The notes beneath the pieces were generated by a model that saw only the letters and a program-made list of their open reading frames with translations, had not been told where the DNA came from and did no database searches. From Taenia hydatigena (Eukaryota; Platyhelminthes; Cestoda; Cyclophyllidea; Taeniidae), in contig JADWOT020001225.1 of the NCBI GenBank assembly GCA_036345935.2, positions 124,001 through 188,000 of the forward strand: DNA of 64,000 bases, written 5' to 3'. Shown here one piece after another: positions 11,541 through 24,671 of the stretch. Position 1 is the first letter of the stretch; each line of letters begins with the position of its first letter. A program made the position numbers and the translations under genes.

Positions 11541-14500
11541 GTTATTGTGTCGATGGTGGTAGTGGGTGCTAGTGAAGTACTGACAGATGGACGGGGGATA
11601 TTAAAGCATGACAGCATATTCTCACTAGGCTTATTCGTCCGTTGACCTTATTAGGCAGTGAAGCAGCAGTTAGCACGCTGGTTGTTTACTGAGGCAAAGG
11701 GCTTATGGCCTATGTCAATGGCGTCCTTGCTGGGTGGTGAGGGCGGCTTCTTCCTCCTTGTTTGCACCATTCCATACTACTCTACGTTACCTTAAGCTGA
11801 GCTAAGGTAGACTGCCACTCTCTGCTTCCTTTCATTATTACATACTATGCTGCGCTATTTTACATTCAGGTATTGATGTAACCATCCTACTCTCTATTGC
11901 TAAGCCAATTTTCGCCACCACCACCACCACCACCACCGAATATCATCTAGTCGACTAAGAAGCCATATCAACGAATGGCACCCTACACTCTCGCACAAGC
12001 AAATGAGCATATCACAAAAGTCACCCAACGCTAATTGAAATGGGACTATTGGAGCACATGAAAGGCGAGCAAATGCATTAAGAACTAAGCAATTTGGAAA
12101 TGGACAAATGTTCCAGCAAACGATATATCTCACGTCTTCCACAGAAAGAAAGCAACGACCAATTTTTGAACAACATCCTCATTTGAGTACCACAGAAGGT
12201 TGCGCAGCAGACAGAACTAGCCTCGCTCCTGACTACTAGTACACGGGAATAGATGCGCCCGCGATATACTTCAACGCAAATCTGCTACGCCTTATGCACC
12301 AACACCCATCATATCACTAACGCCATGGCACGCTAGGAAGCGACTCCGCGTCCTGCGGCGACTTCGGCTCCAACGCTAATAGTATGCAAATATTACACTT
12401 TTGCTGAATGATAGCTCCGAGCGCACACTCTTGACCTCACACTCAGTCATTAAAATGGCTACTGGTCAAGAGTCTGCTTCCACACTCAACCATCGCCACC
12501 ATCAAATGCATCGCACCCATGGTTCAATTTGTTCATCTTTGTGTCAGATTGCAAACAAACTTACAAGTTCATTCTTCTGTCTCCCTCGCCTCTCAATGCC
12601 CACCCTCCTCCTACACATATCTTCCTTAACAACCCAACAGCAAATAAATGAAAATGCCCCAAACGCAACAACATCCATTCTATTAAGTCAGCTTTGTGCT
12701 CAACAATGCTCGAGACACAGTGCAGCATTTCTATTAGGTAAAGTTCCAATCCTAATGTGTCTCATGGACAATAACATGCACATCATATGCGAATTGACAT
12801 TCATGTTTGGTGTGAAAAGACCCGTTGCACTAGTGTAAAGATATTCCATCTAGATGCAAGAGTCTACAAACCGACTCAACAGAGTTATGGGCAAGTTAGT
12901 ATTATGCGGGTGTAAAATGAACCTCACGCCATCATCTTCACCCTCATCAAACAATTCTGGATGTCTCAGCAGAGTTCTCGCAGTGACGCCAATGAATTCC
13001 ACCCTTCCTTGAAACAGGCACCAAAGCCGCCTGATCGTGTGCGGAAGTGATTGCGCAGAAGGTTACGCGACTTGCATTAAGTCCATCAAAATTTCGCAGA
13101 CGGATCGGCTGAGGCACCAGGCTATTTATTTCTAGTCAGAAATGTCGTAACGGGTGTTTACTCGAATCGCACTCGAATCCGCGCATGTCAAGTCCAGTCT
13201 AGAAGTGGGTGGCTATAAACCAGCTATTTAAAAATTCAAAACAATGGCAAAGGCGAGATTCGCCTTTAATGCTGTTCGATGATGCCTCCATGCTTATAAA
13301 AAATATTTCCCTGTTAGGGACCAAACTTTTTTTTTGAATTCAGGATCTGTAGTTCCTTTAACATGAGGGAAAGTTAGACGCTAGAAACATTTTCAACAGT
13401 AGTTAACAAATGAGGACTCATTTTACAAAACTCGTCGTTGATAGTGCGACAATCTGTTAAAAACACTGCTATGACAACCTTGATTGAGGCGAGTGGGGTT
13501 TCGTATTTAAAAGGACAGCGAGTGTCTTCAAATTAGTAAAATTTGGTCGATCCGGCGCAAGAAGTTGGGGCCGTCACACTTATGCGAAGCAGTTGATAGT
13601 GCCCGTTGGGTACGGCAATGGGTCTCTGACCACTAGCTATTTCAGGGGATGCTGGTCTGGCCTAAGGCATGCACTCCAGTGTTATTTGACAGGAGCTTGA
13701 TTTCTTTTAGTATGGTCAGCGTTGGAGTCAAATTCGCCGCCAGAGATGGAATTATGAGTGTGGGTGCCGCGCCGCTGCTTGCGGGAGCCTCAATGTGAGT
13801 TAAGAGCCCTTGAGGGGCTTTTTAAGAAGACGTCCGTTATGTCGATTGGTATGAACTCTGCTATAATGAGCTTCGAACGTCTCCGCAAATTTTGCAGGTG
13901 AATTAATGTAGGCACCTCATAAATTGTCCAATTCTTTCAACTCTCTGACTGACCAATCCACGAATGTTACGACTGCATCGCCTACCGAGTGTGATCGAAT
14001 GACTGACTGACTGACAGACTGAGTTACTGATTAATTCATTGATATGCTCGTCCCCTTGCTCCTTTACTTTCTTTTGAGCTGTTTCTTTGTTCGGTTGATT
14101 GCCTAATGCCCTTCTTCAGCGCACCCGTCAATGAAGGTGGCAGCACAATACTGAAGCCATGACTTTGGTATCCCTCCCTTCCTCCCACCCTCTCTCCCCC
14201 CTTCCTTCCTTACTTGCATGGAAGGTCAGTGGTTGGCACGGTTGACCTGTGAGTGTTCCTCTCTTATAACGCTGTCACATCTTTCGCACATTTGAAGTCC
14301 ATTCTCAAGGCTACAAGGCAGCATGTCACAAATGCACTTGTCATCAGTGCCAACAATCAACTGCAACCCAACAAAACAAGGAACATTCGAATGACCAATG
14401 GAACGAAATATTCCGCATCTGTCACGGAGTCACACAAATGTGCTATGGTTAACAGTGCTTTAAGTCGTAACAAAACATCTCCATCACCACTGTATACATA

Positions 14501-17050
14501 CACACTGCAGCGCCTTCAGCCTTCCCTCACCCCAAGAACACCAAATAAGACACAACATTCGAGCAGAATGCACATCTATTCCACATACCCACGACCCACT
14601 CGGCGAAGGTAAGACAGCGGGGGAAACATGTGGTTCCATCACCAACACCCGTCATTTAACAAACCACTGAAGCGTCACACAGTCCCTCTCTCCGCCTCCA
14701 GTGCCATCTTCTGTTCTCTTCTTGGTAATTGTGCCGCATCTGCAGTCTCTTCCTTACCTCCTATGGCTGAAGCGCATTACGTAGGGAATGATGGGGATCC
14801 ACCGACCACTATGCCTACAAGCAAAATTTACAATCCTGTCAACAATACAACCTCAAGCCCATGACATTAACAGAGCAACTAAGACTTGATGTGACTATTA
14901 GTCTCAAACCTAGTGCCACATGGCAGCCATACGTTGACAAACTAAACTAATTGCATTAGGCAGCATCAACACCCCTCAATGCCATTAACCGACAGGTATG
15001 GTCGCTAAACAAAACACACGCGCACACCCACACAATTTGATAAGGGAATCGAATTGGGGCATCAAGACATTACATACATATTTACCGTTTCTCCTACCAA
15101 TTAATCGCACTTTGGCAATATATCACCTTACTCACTGCAGCACACAAGCCTGTAGCCATCAATCAAAACGCCTCCTTGCGTAAGTTATGCATGCACAGAA
15201 ACTTCTCAACAACTTGTGTCGAATTTCTTTAGCATTAGCCAAACCACTTTTACGCATATACAGCTCACACTAACCACAATGCCGATTACTTTCCGACTGC
15301 CTCGCATTGGCCTCACCTCACACCATACAACTATCAAAGGCGACAGAACCTCGACATCCTATTTTAAAAAATAAACAAGCAAAACTAATATTTGTAGGTC
15401 AATGATAACATCAGACTTAATTCATACAACATTTCGTCTTACAAGAAAGTACTCACCAGACTACTGCTTAGCACCAGAACACCGCATCCAGTCTTTCATA
15501 ACTCCTCCAAGCACAAAGTTGCGCTACTTATGATTTTGCGAGTATTCAACAGTGAGCAGGGAAATCCTCAGCAAGATAGATTGATCAAATGACTGCAACA
15601 TCACAACTGTCGACGACAACGACGACGAGTTCAAGGGCGCATAGTGCCGTCTCAGTGGACTCCCATAGGCTGGCTTCTACAGCCACATTCTCCTTCTTCC
15701 ATACCACCGTCAGCAGCGTCGCATGTTGTTGGCAGGATCCCTTAACCAACATAGGACCCAACTAGTTAAATACAAAAATACTGCGCTACCAAGTTTTGCG
15801 CCCAAAATCAGCACCCAGTACTGTTCAATAATGTCCACATGCTTATCACAAAATACACCAAGGAAAAAAACACTCTTGCCAAACTTTGCGCCTGCAACGA
15901 ATCTAGCACCGTGCAGTGCCAGGTGATTGGCAGATTTTTCCCTTTGTTTCCAACAGATTAGACCCCTCCTGCCACAATCTCTCCCTTTAGATATCATCCA
16001 CTATCCAACCAACCGCCAGGACAGCTTCAACTGCTCCCCTTCAAAATTATTCTGCGAAACGAACAAGCGATGAAAAGTGCTGTTGCTGGATAAAAAAAAT
16101 CTCGTCTAAATTCAATTCCTCATGTTCATTCAATAAAAAAAATTTGCATGCGTTTCGACTTGTTCATATACGTGCACACGACTATAAACAAGTCAACTTT
16201 ATGCATTCCAAATATATAAACTGAGAAGTAACATAAGATACATTCATGCACAATGAAAAAATTAGTAAATACAAAGACAAAAGGCATAAACTTCAAAATT
16301 CAAACAAACCCGAATTCATGAAAAGGGTCCAGAGTGGATTTCAAAACAGCTCTGCAGCACTCCCACCCATTTCCACCCCAATTCACCGGCCTTTCTCAAC
16401 GCGATAATAAGCCTGCCTACCAATTCAACACTAACCTCACATCCATCTCGTCTGTTTACCTGCTGACCATGCAATTATCCAATGCTTGAACCAAAAGAGC
16501 TAACACATCGCTATGCCATCAAACGCAACAACATCATCCATGGCAAGATCCGCATCGCAGGTCAAAGGAGACGCCCCCACAAATGACTTAAACATCCCAC
16601 ATTGCATATCATTTCACACGCTCATCACATGTAACTTCATCACTACTGTAAATTCGTAGCATTCCAAAAGTATAAAAGGAAAAAGTAGGAAGGCCGATAC
16701 ACAAACCACTTCACACTAGAATGAAGCCTGAAGTCAGCCGCGCAATCGCAATTCAGCATAACAAATAAATGCGATGAGGTTCCGTCATTTTAAATTATAA
16801 CTAGCCTCTGAATTTAATTTGCTCTATCTCTGGCTTTTAAACATAACGAATACACTGCCGAAACTCAGCAATGCTAACAGACCTACATACATGCATTTAT
16901 GCGCATGTACAAAATAGTGAACCACAATAAAGCAACCAATAAAGTAGTTCCTAAAATTCAAAGAGTAATGATCACAAAACTACAAACTGGTATTTAAAAA
17001 TGTGTCAACCTCTGCTTAGGGCCCATGAAAATTTCGAAGCCTAATAATTT
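11541..17050. other. A+C-rich stretch, no gene recognised
   Basis: On the plus strand this stretch is clearly richer in A and C than in T and G (for example 15001-15060 has 22 A, 16 C, 13 G, 9 T). Several open frames appear, the longest being 12401-12838 (145 codons), 14253-14612 and 14628-14864, all plus strand. They are rich in Thr, His, Pro and Asn, as expected from the base composition, and none shows a domain. Simple repeats occur at 11915-11937 (CCA) and 14000-14019 (GACT). I see no supported gene. Confidence 0.35.
11915..11937. repeat. CCA trinucleotide microsatellite
   Basis: About eight perfect CCA (GGT on the other strand) units in a row. Confidence 0.9.
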
Positions 17051-18450
17051 GCTACAAGTCTACAGAGCGACTTAAGCTACCACCGATAATGTATGCATTC
17101 AGCATAAAATCTGTGCCTTCGTCGTTCCCCTGATCACCACGCACTACATCTCGCCTGCTCCTTGGAAGCAAGTATGGCGTCAAAGTCCATTTAGTCAAAG
17201 ACCTGAAAAGGGACGAACTAATGCGCCATTCTTTTTGATTCAGGCAGTGCTGATTGAGCCGAAGTAGCATCTTGTACACTGAGCGTCCTTATTCCTTTAA
17301 CCTACTAACATCTCAAGCCACCTCAATTGACTTCTTGGGTGATCGACATGATTCCTTGCTTCTCGAGGCTGTATACGGCAGGGAGATGTCGCTAGTACAT
17401 CGCAGTCTCCATTGCACCCTTGACGAACGTAATGCCACCTGAATCAGATGAGCCAGCAGAAACAAGTCTTACACTTGACAAGATCAAGGGACCCATGGCA
17501 AACTTCGATTTCACGAGTCCTCTTCCTCGAACTCATGACAATGCCAGTCACGTAGTTGAGGTGCTTGCCCACCTTGAGGAGAGTAAGTAGAGCATCGCCT
17601 TTGTTGGATGACCGAAAAGCATCCTCCTACAGACAATTTCCTATTTTATGCCCTTGTGGCCCTTCTCAGTGCTGCAGCTGGCCCTAGTTGTAGATGGATC
17701 CACAAACTGCAGACAATTTGTGCATCCATTATTCTGTACACATGCATTCCCTTTACTTATGTACTTTGTATTCCATAACACGTGTTTCGTGCAGCTTTCA
17801 GGCCACGAAAGCGTCCAATGAGCCGTGTCATCGATGTTTAGCGACAACGAGTGCGTGGAATTTTGCCCTCAACTTTATCTAGGTGTCGACGTGCACGATT
17901 TATACGTAATCACATAATGCACGAATTCAACAAAGGTAACTGTAGAACTTTGCGACTTATCCGAGGATAAAAGTAGGGATAGCACCTGAGCAGAACAGCT
18001 ATATTCATAACGTAGAAAGTATTTGTGCTTGTAGCGTAGCCTGGAAGTTAGGCCACCCGACGAAGGTACGGTGGTCGTCCAAGTGACCGTAGACGAGACT
18101 GGGAACCCAACACTCAACAAACGCGAATTTTTGCTCTGAATATTTCCATTACTCTGCCAATCAGAAGTAGCATGGTGTTTGGTTTAGCTATGGACAACTA
18201 GCCGAGTCCTCAATTTTTCGGAGAAAACATGCCAGTAATTCATGCTAACAGTGCACAGATGTAATGCTTATCTTCTTCAAATGCGCCTTGTAGGCCAGAG
18301 GCGAAGGAACAAGTTGAGCCTGATCGCCAAGCAGTGTGGTCCTTCTCTGAAGCATGCCACATCCTTGTCTTGAACTCTTCTACAGTATCTTTCTCTACTC
18401 TCTCCCTTACTATTAGTAGAGATGTCAAAGCGTGCTCAGCCTTCTAATAG
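17051..18450. other. Mixed short frames, no gene recognised
   Basis: Short frames occur on both strands, for example 17254-17442 plus and 17641-17847, 17875-18120 minus. The base composition is balanced here, between an A+C-rich and a G+T-rich domain. A segment at about 17.31-17.37 kb reads TSIDFLGD, which loosely recalls the STDFxGD stretch of GAPDH, but nothing around it supports that. Left unassigned. Confidence 0.3.
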
Positions 18451-18454
18451 TGAG

Positions 18455-18645
18455 TGTAGCATCCCGAGGCTCCCTTGAAAACAAAAGAAGGCAGAATGCT
18501 AGGGTAGAATATATATATATTCACCGGACAGAGGGCAAAAGACTGCTGGCATGGCTTGGATGCCAGCCCACGCAGCCAGGGCAATACGGCCACCTCTGTG
18601 ACCTTGACAGAAACCGGTAGTTTTAACAAACAAAGTACCAAAGTG
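18455..18645 (+). repeat. Dispersed repeat D, copy 1
   Basis: This segment of about 190 bp matches 28840-29022 in direct orientation. Shared words are ggctcccttgaa/ggctccttcgaa, aaaagaaggcagaatg/aaaagaatgcagtat, ctgctggcatggc, cacgcagccagggcaa/acgcagctagggcaa, gaccttgac/gaccctgac and aaccggtag followed by aacaaacaaagtac. No protein is assigned. It may be a short interspersed or miniature LTR-type element, but no internal promoter box or terminal repeat was identified. Confidence 0.8.
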
Positions 18646-18699
18646 AGGGTGGAAAGGGCAAGAGAGGAAACCTTCCACACAGATCCTCTGCCTATGCTT

Positions 18700-21600
18700 A
18701 ATACGAGAAGGTCCATTACTCTGAGACGCCTTAATCGTCCTAGACGAAACGGCTGATCAATCGCGTATTATCAGTGTATTGCAGAATTGCCTGTGTCCCA
18801 ACAAAGAGATTTAATTTGTGTTCGTGCCTTTTGCTTATGACTTACGCCTAAGCAATCGTAAGCATTACACTATTATATCACTAACAAATTTGGAATGCGA
18901 AAAACCAGAAAAATCAAACTTGACATAAAGGTTGCTAGTTATTAAAGGAAAATCTAGAGAACAACTCACCGACACCTTGTTTGTAGCATGAAAATCATTA
19001 AAATTATAACGTTGTGTTTAGAGTGTCCTACAAATGCCTTGCATAACTGCATTTGCTTAGTCTTACTTGTTAAAAAAGGGAAGTTATGTTTTCACTGTGA
19101 TGCCTAAGGCAGATTAGAATTCCTGCAACAACTATTTGCTTTCTTCGTACCTAATACGAAGTGAGGACCTGAGTGTATTCGTCGCTGTGCATGCTTCGTG
19201 GTTCGCGCTCACGAGTCCAGGTATGTGAGTATTCATAAATGAAGTTTTTGACTTATTTTATGCGTATGCATAGGTAACCCATTATTACTGAAATGAAAGT
19301 GTGGTTAGCGAATTTCGAGGCTTGCTGAATTCGTGGTTCGTGTAATGCTAATACTCTGTTAACTCGCCTAATTAAATGCCTAAGCGCATTTTACATTAGG
19401 GTGGTGTCTGCTGATTTTGGCTGTTGTAAGTCTTTTGCAAGTCATGATGAAAGGTGTGGAGTCTGAAATTACTATTATTGGTTGCCGCTACTTCATTTGT
19501 GGGCGATGAATCGCGTATTAAATCGGTGGACTTGCCGCTTGAGAGCAGTCAAACTAATTGAGACGAAACAGAGGTAACCTTCCTGGTTATGTGGCATTCA
19601 TTGAAGAAACAACAAAAGTGGTTCGAGAATACTGTAAGCGGATAATGCAGCGATTGTGTGGTGCAAATCTCCACCCCAGGTTTTCGTCTCTAGCACAGCT
19701 GAACTGAAATTGTTGGTTGCAGCCATTCTAGTAGTTCATTGTGGGAGTCCACTTATCATATGGCGTTTGCATGGCTTCCTTTCCTTTGCTCTAGTCGATA
19801 AAGAAGTTGCTGACCGCAACGAAAAGTGCAAATGAAAAATCGCATGCTGACTTCGGGGAACGGATAAAGAATTATGATTGTTGGGATGGTGGGAAGATGG
19901 TTTGGGTGTAACGCATCCATCGTTCCACTGAGAGATGGCATAACACTAGGAATCGTCTGAGCGTAGACGTGAGAGGAGATGCAAAATAGCTTGGACTCGA
20001 GAATGCTAGAATCATAAATCGATGGTTTATTCCTGGTTCGTGATATTACTTAGGCCTTTTAATGCAGGAATTGGATATCTTTTTAAGTAAACTGCATGTA
20101 TTTAGCAGCAGATGGTGAGCTGGAATGATTTCAGCATATGGATTTGATTTATTCGCTTTCAAAAAATGCCACTACACGCTAATTTTAGTTGTAAAGTATG
20201 TGATTAAAGTTCCCTCTCTGCTGTACAGTCGTTGGTGCGCCAAAATACTTAGCACTCTTTCATCATAAAGCTTGCTGCCAAATTTGGTAATGTGTGACTA
20301 ATTTAGCACTCCTTGGATGAGGCGGAGAAATGCAGTGAAGGCGAACGCTCGCGGTGATGCGTCCTTGGTGGGACTGCAGGTGTCACGAGATGGATTCTTT
20401 CCTCTCCTCTTTTCTCGGCCGTGAGTGCAGCTGAGGTCTTGGTGATACTGTTGCCTGATAGGAGGTATAGTAAGTGCGCTGATTAATGCAGAGCAACCTA
20501 ATGCCCCCTCTTGAACGCGTTTTCCTTATTTGTTTGTTATAATTGGCTGATGTGAAGTGCTATAAGCATATTGGGTGAGATTGGAGAAGTGAAACACACG
20601 TAGGGGTGTTCTTGGTGAATAAATGCATTTATTTTATGCAGACGAGCTTTTGATGCAAAAAAAACAATGGAGTATGTAAGCTGTTGTGAGTCCTTTGAAA
20701 AGAGGATGGGTGAAGTCATGTTTTGAGGGTTCATCCTTTTTTCTGTGGCGTACTCTATGAATCGGTCATTTAGTGGCCTCTTTAGCTGGATGTTGCTTGC
20801 ATTGGACACGAGCTAGCCGATGAACACGTAGGGCCGCAATGTCCCCTTTGCAACTTCGTGGCCTGTTTTTCGTCTGTGGAGCGCCACAACAGTAGTCTCT
20901 ATTGTGATTTTTTCATTTCCTTCCATGCATCTTTATTGGACTCTAGTAGTGTTGTCATTGGCATTCAGTGTTTTCTAATTGTTAATGATTCATAGGGCAC
21001 TGGTGCCTATCACAATTCAGTCGTTAGGTTGAGTTGGCACAACTGATTGTCTGTGTGGTGTGGCCCAAGTTAGTACTCTGCAGTGAAGATGGCTGCAAGA
21101 CGTACGAACTGCATGTGAGAAAGCATTACGTTCCTATGTGATGCTAGTCAAGATCCATCCTAGTCATCGTGGTATCTCAGTGTGGAGGTAGGACTTGTCC
21201 TTGTAAATTCACAGCGGCAAATTGGTGGCGAATGCACTAGCGAGGCTGATCGGAAGTGTTCTTGACGTCAATTCTCTTGCAGGCTCTGCCTCAAAGGAAT
21301 GAAGTAAGAAACTTGCATCTGATTCTCATATAGTGGGGGCATTACGCAGAAATGTTGGGCTAGTCTTTGTCATGAGCTCAGCAAGGCGTTTGTGTAATGG
21401 ACTTTAATGCCAACACCGATTTCATTGCAGTGCTTTGACCTTAAAATTGTTCAATTTTGAGTTAATGGCTGATTGTGAGTTTTTCCATCTATCCCGCTGT
21501 CATTTTTCACTAACCACCTTTATACCTCATTAATCAGCAACATCGATTTTTACCGTTATCCCCACTTTCCTAGCAGACAAGGAGTGCAATGCGACAAAGG

Positions 21601-22860
21601 CGGTGGCCGACACATGACCATTAAAGCGACACGTCTTAACAGCTTTGAGCTTCCTGCTGCAATATCATCACCAAGACTGTCAACTTGGATTAGCCGTTAA
21701 CAGTCTCCTCGACATGCTAATCACATTCTGCTGCTGCAGTGCTGCACTTAGCGCTGGCGCAGGTGACGTCACTTTTGCCAAATTCCTCATTCCACTAATA
21801 GCCCTCGCCCGCCAGCTGTACTTCTTTGTACTCCTTTTGTATTAGGTGGTAGCGTGCATTCATGACAGCGTTGATGAGTGGCAGGCAGATGGTGCCACCG
21901 ACTTGCTGACTACTGTTGTCGGTTCTGAAATCGAGGACACTAATGCTGATGGTTGTGGTGCCACCGCTGTTGCCTTTGTGCCTTCCGTTGAGGCTATGAA
22001 TTTGGTGACGTGGCAGTTCGTCGGTGTGATATGGAGCGTGCTGGTACTGTAGATGGTAGAGACGAATGATCTCATGGGGTGGCGGCATATGGAGCACAAG
22101 TGGTTCATTTGCTCGTTGCTGTCTCGCGAAAACGATGGAGAGGGGGTTTCACGACGTCAACTTTTTTCGAACTGCAAGTCCTCTTCCCTTTCCTATTATA
22201 AACGCTGACGGAATTAAACTGAACATTTATTTGGCTAATCAATAGGCACTGAAATTCAGCTTATGTAGTTATCTTTTTTCCTATTATTTAAACTAGCCGA
22301 AAATTATGAAGACTCTTATAAGTCGACTGCCATTTATTTATAAAGTCCAAATTTTCTTTACTAATGCTGTGTGCTAGATTTCGCTATAATGCTTGCAAGA
22401 CTACCGCCTGCATTGTATGCTCCTTAACAAAGATTACCCCTATTTGCTAAGATTTTAAAATGCTAGGACTGCTGCGTGATGGTTAAATACGACCGGTTGT
22501 AGTCTGCGATGAACCTGAGCTTAGACCACCCAATAAATTGACTCGCATCGCACGTACTTCCCAGTTGTCGAGTGAGCACTTTGAGTGACGTTTGGTGTGG
22601 TTTTGCGCTGTGATGACTACAAACCGAATGGTGTTTGTCCACAGTACGCGAAATGTACTTCGTCGTTGTCAAATGTCTGACGGGTTCGACTAGTTAAGGT
22701 TTCCGTCTAACTTTCGAGTGATATTCGCTAAAGGAGTGACAAGAAAGGAAAGCCGTGAGAATCTGCCACCGAAGTTGAGCTTCTTTTTATGCATTCATAA
22801 GTAGATCAACCTTGAACGAGAACTCCTCAGCTTGTGACTAACCGTGGTTTAAATGAGAAG
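18700..22860. other. G+T-rich stretch, no gene recognised
   Basis: The plus strand is richer in T and G than in A and C (for example 19441-19500 has 23 T, 15 G, 14 A, 8 C). No convincing frame is seen. At 21645-22052 one plus frame runs 136 codons with a single TAG at 21843; it has a hydrophobic first half (LITFCCCSAALSAGAG, FLIPLIALA) and no recognisable domain. Confidence 0.35.
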
Positions 22861-22867
22861 ATCTTGA

Positions 22868-23240
22868 GTCAGATTGTAACAAAGTGCAAGCATTCGGTGT
22901 GTGAGCACCTCTTGGTGGTGGGGCGTTCGCCTGTGTTGTCGCGGCACCAAGGAGACCCTCTTCCTTTTAAATGCCTTTTATGATTTTCCATTGGTAATCA
23001 GAGATCTGCTGAGTCGCATGCTGCGTATGTTATGGGAGCTCTCGAGAGAGACTGTGACTAAATGGGAGCATTCTGTATGTAAGCACCACCTGGTAGTTGG
23101 GCGTTTGCATAAGTTATCGCGGCACCAGCGCGTCTCTACTCCTTTCAGATCCCTTTCACGTTTTTCAGTGTTGCGAAGGAGAACTGCTGAGACACTCGCG
23201 TGCTGCGTTTGTTATGAGGAGCTCTTGAGAGAGACTGACG
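22868..23240 (+). repeat. Tandem duplication, unit about 180 bp
   Basis: Two units in direct order. The first has cattcggtgtgtgagcacc at 22891, tcgcggcacca, then gagagagactgt at 23043. The second repeats them as cattctgtatgtaagcacc at 23069, tcgcggcacca, then gagagagactg at 23225. The offset is 178-180 bp and the units differ by many substitutions. No protein family is recognised. Confidence 0.85.
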
Positions 23241-23739
23241 AAGTGATATCATTTTGAATGTGTTTGCATTGTCCGATGAATTCCCTTTTCTGTTCTGAAC
23301 TGTAAAGATAGATTGCTACAGTTCCTCGTACCATTGTACAGCTGAACATTCCATTTCCTTTACTGTTTCTAAGCAAGTCAGCGCTAAAAAATCTGCCCTC
23401 ACTACGAATTGTCTCGCTATCTGGTAGTGTTGGAATTGTCTAACCATTGTGGGGGTGGCGAACAGTTCACGGTCCCTTGCACTTTTCTGTCTCATTTGTT
23501 GCCGAGTCTGATACTGGCGTAGGTGATGACAGGTTCTCTTTATTTTTTTGTCTCCTTGGGAAAGTGCATCGATTATGGCTACAACACTAGCATCTGCGCC
23601 CAGTGCGAAGGGTAGTGCGCCGGCCTCCAACTTTGGTAAGGCTTGGATCGGTGCCGAGCAGTTTTTATTCCAGTTCTTCTGACGCTTTATGATGCTCAGT
23701 CTCCCACTTAAATTTCTTTTTTTTGCAAGCCTTTTGATC

Positions 23740-23850
23740 GCTTTATGCAGGAGCTAACAATCTTTTCATTAACAAAGCGCCTGCAGTAGTTCGCCAAGTC
23801 AGGGAAACTGCAAAACTGTCTCTGTTTAGTTGGCGTTGATTAAGCGTTCA
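23740..23850 (-). pseudogene. Ty3/gypsy reverse-transcriptase fragment
   Basis: With one frame change the minus strand reads FPDLANYCRRFVNEKI. It corresponds to the FLxLANYYRRF end of gypsy reverse transcriptase also found at 10.2 and 29.7 kb. It is a short, frame-broken relic. Confidence 0.6.
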
Positions 23851-24340
23851 CTTGCTTTGTACAGTCTTTAGGAACTGTCCTCTCGTCTGATGAAGAATCC
23901 ACGCACCACGAAGATTGTGCAGCGCTGAAGAAAGCGTCAATTCTTTGGATTTAAGTGCTCGACTCTTCTCAAGGTGACCGAATCGAAGCTCGAGACCGAT
24001 GGGGTGGTCCTCTGCTCCCACTCTGCGTCAAAATTTGTCAAGGTGAAATGATCTTGGGAGAGACTGCACATTCCTGGAGAAGCAGTTCAAGTATCTCTCT
24101 CTCTCCCTTTCTTCATCACTCTTTTTTTCTGTTCCCTTGACTTCAGCATAACTCCCCATCTTCGGCTGTTCTCTGCACATTAGAAGTTCACACTTGGCCC
24201 GTGCTCGGCACAGATCATGGCAGTTAAAGCGTTAAAGAGTAGGCAAGTTTTTGGACTTCTTTTCATTCTGTTCCCCTTTCTCATTTACACTTTTTGGTTA
24301 TCGGTTAAGTGTTGCCGCCTTTGTGGGGTTTGTGTCTTGT

Positions 24341-24400
24341 GTTCTCTATAAATACAACATTGTTGACTGCCAATAATAACGCAACCAACTTGTTTTTACT
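24341..24400 (+). promoter_or_regulatory. TATA and CCAAT elements of H4 relic (copy 2)
   Basis: The word ctataaatac (24346) lies about 70 bp before the position expected for the start codon of the H4 relic, judged from the first alignable residue. This is typical core-promoter spacing for a histone gene with a short leader. A gccaataa word follows at about 24.37 kb. Confidence 0.5.
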
Positions 24401-24485
24401 TCTTTTTGGATGTGCGCTCAGAATATTCAAGCTCTGAGCATTGTGCTTGTAAACGTTGGCGAGAGTAAACTGTCAGCTTTATTAT

Positions 24486-24671
24486 TTTGTCAAAGATAAC
24501 CTTCAAATGCATTTTGACCCTTTTTTCATGTTGCCGATTAGTGTTGGAACAGACGAGCCCATTTGGAGTGAGATGCGTAGTGTGCTCAAGGTCTTGCCAG
24601 GGACCATCGTTTGCGGCCCTGTCACGCACACTGAGCACGTGAAGCGCAAGACCGTCGCTGCATGTACATAG
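24486..24671 (+). pseudogene. Histone H4 pseudogene, copy 2
   Basis: The frame reads KDNLQ (RDNIQ in H4), then RSVLKVLPGTIVCG, VTHTEHVKRKTVAA and a stop at 24669. H4 has RGVLKVFLENVIRD, VTYTEHAKRKTVTA and continues with MDVVYALKRQGRTLYGFGG. The last third of the family helix and the C-terminal GFGG are missing, and the amino tail is unreadable. The identification rests on a gap-free run of about 34 residues with roughly 20 identities. It is a decayed copy. It keeps an upstream TATA/CCAAT arrangement, which suggests duplication of genomic DNA. Confidence 0.88.

Noticed and set aside
17254..17442. GAPDH-like stretch TSIDFLGDRH
   Set aside because: Only about eight positions recall GAPDH; the residues before and after do not continue the similarity.
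21645..22052. 136-codon frame with one stop as a membrane protein pseudogene
   Set aside because: Hydrophobic residues reflect T-rich DNA, and the opposite strand is equally open; no family match.
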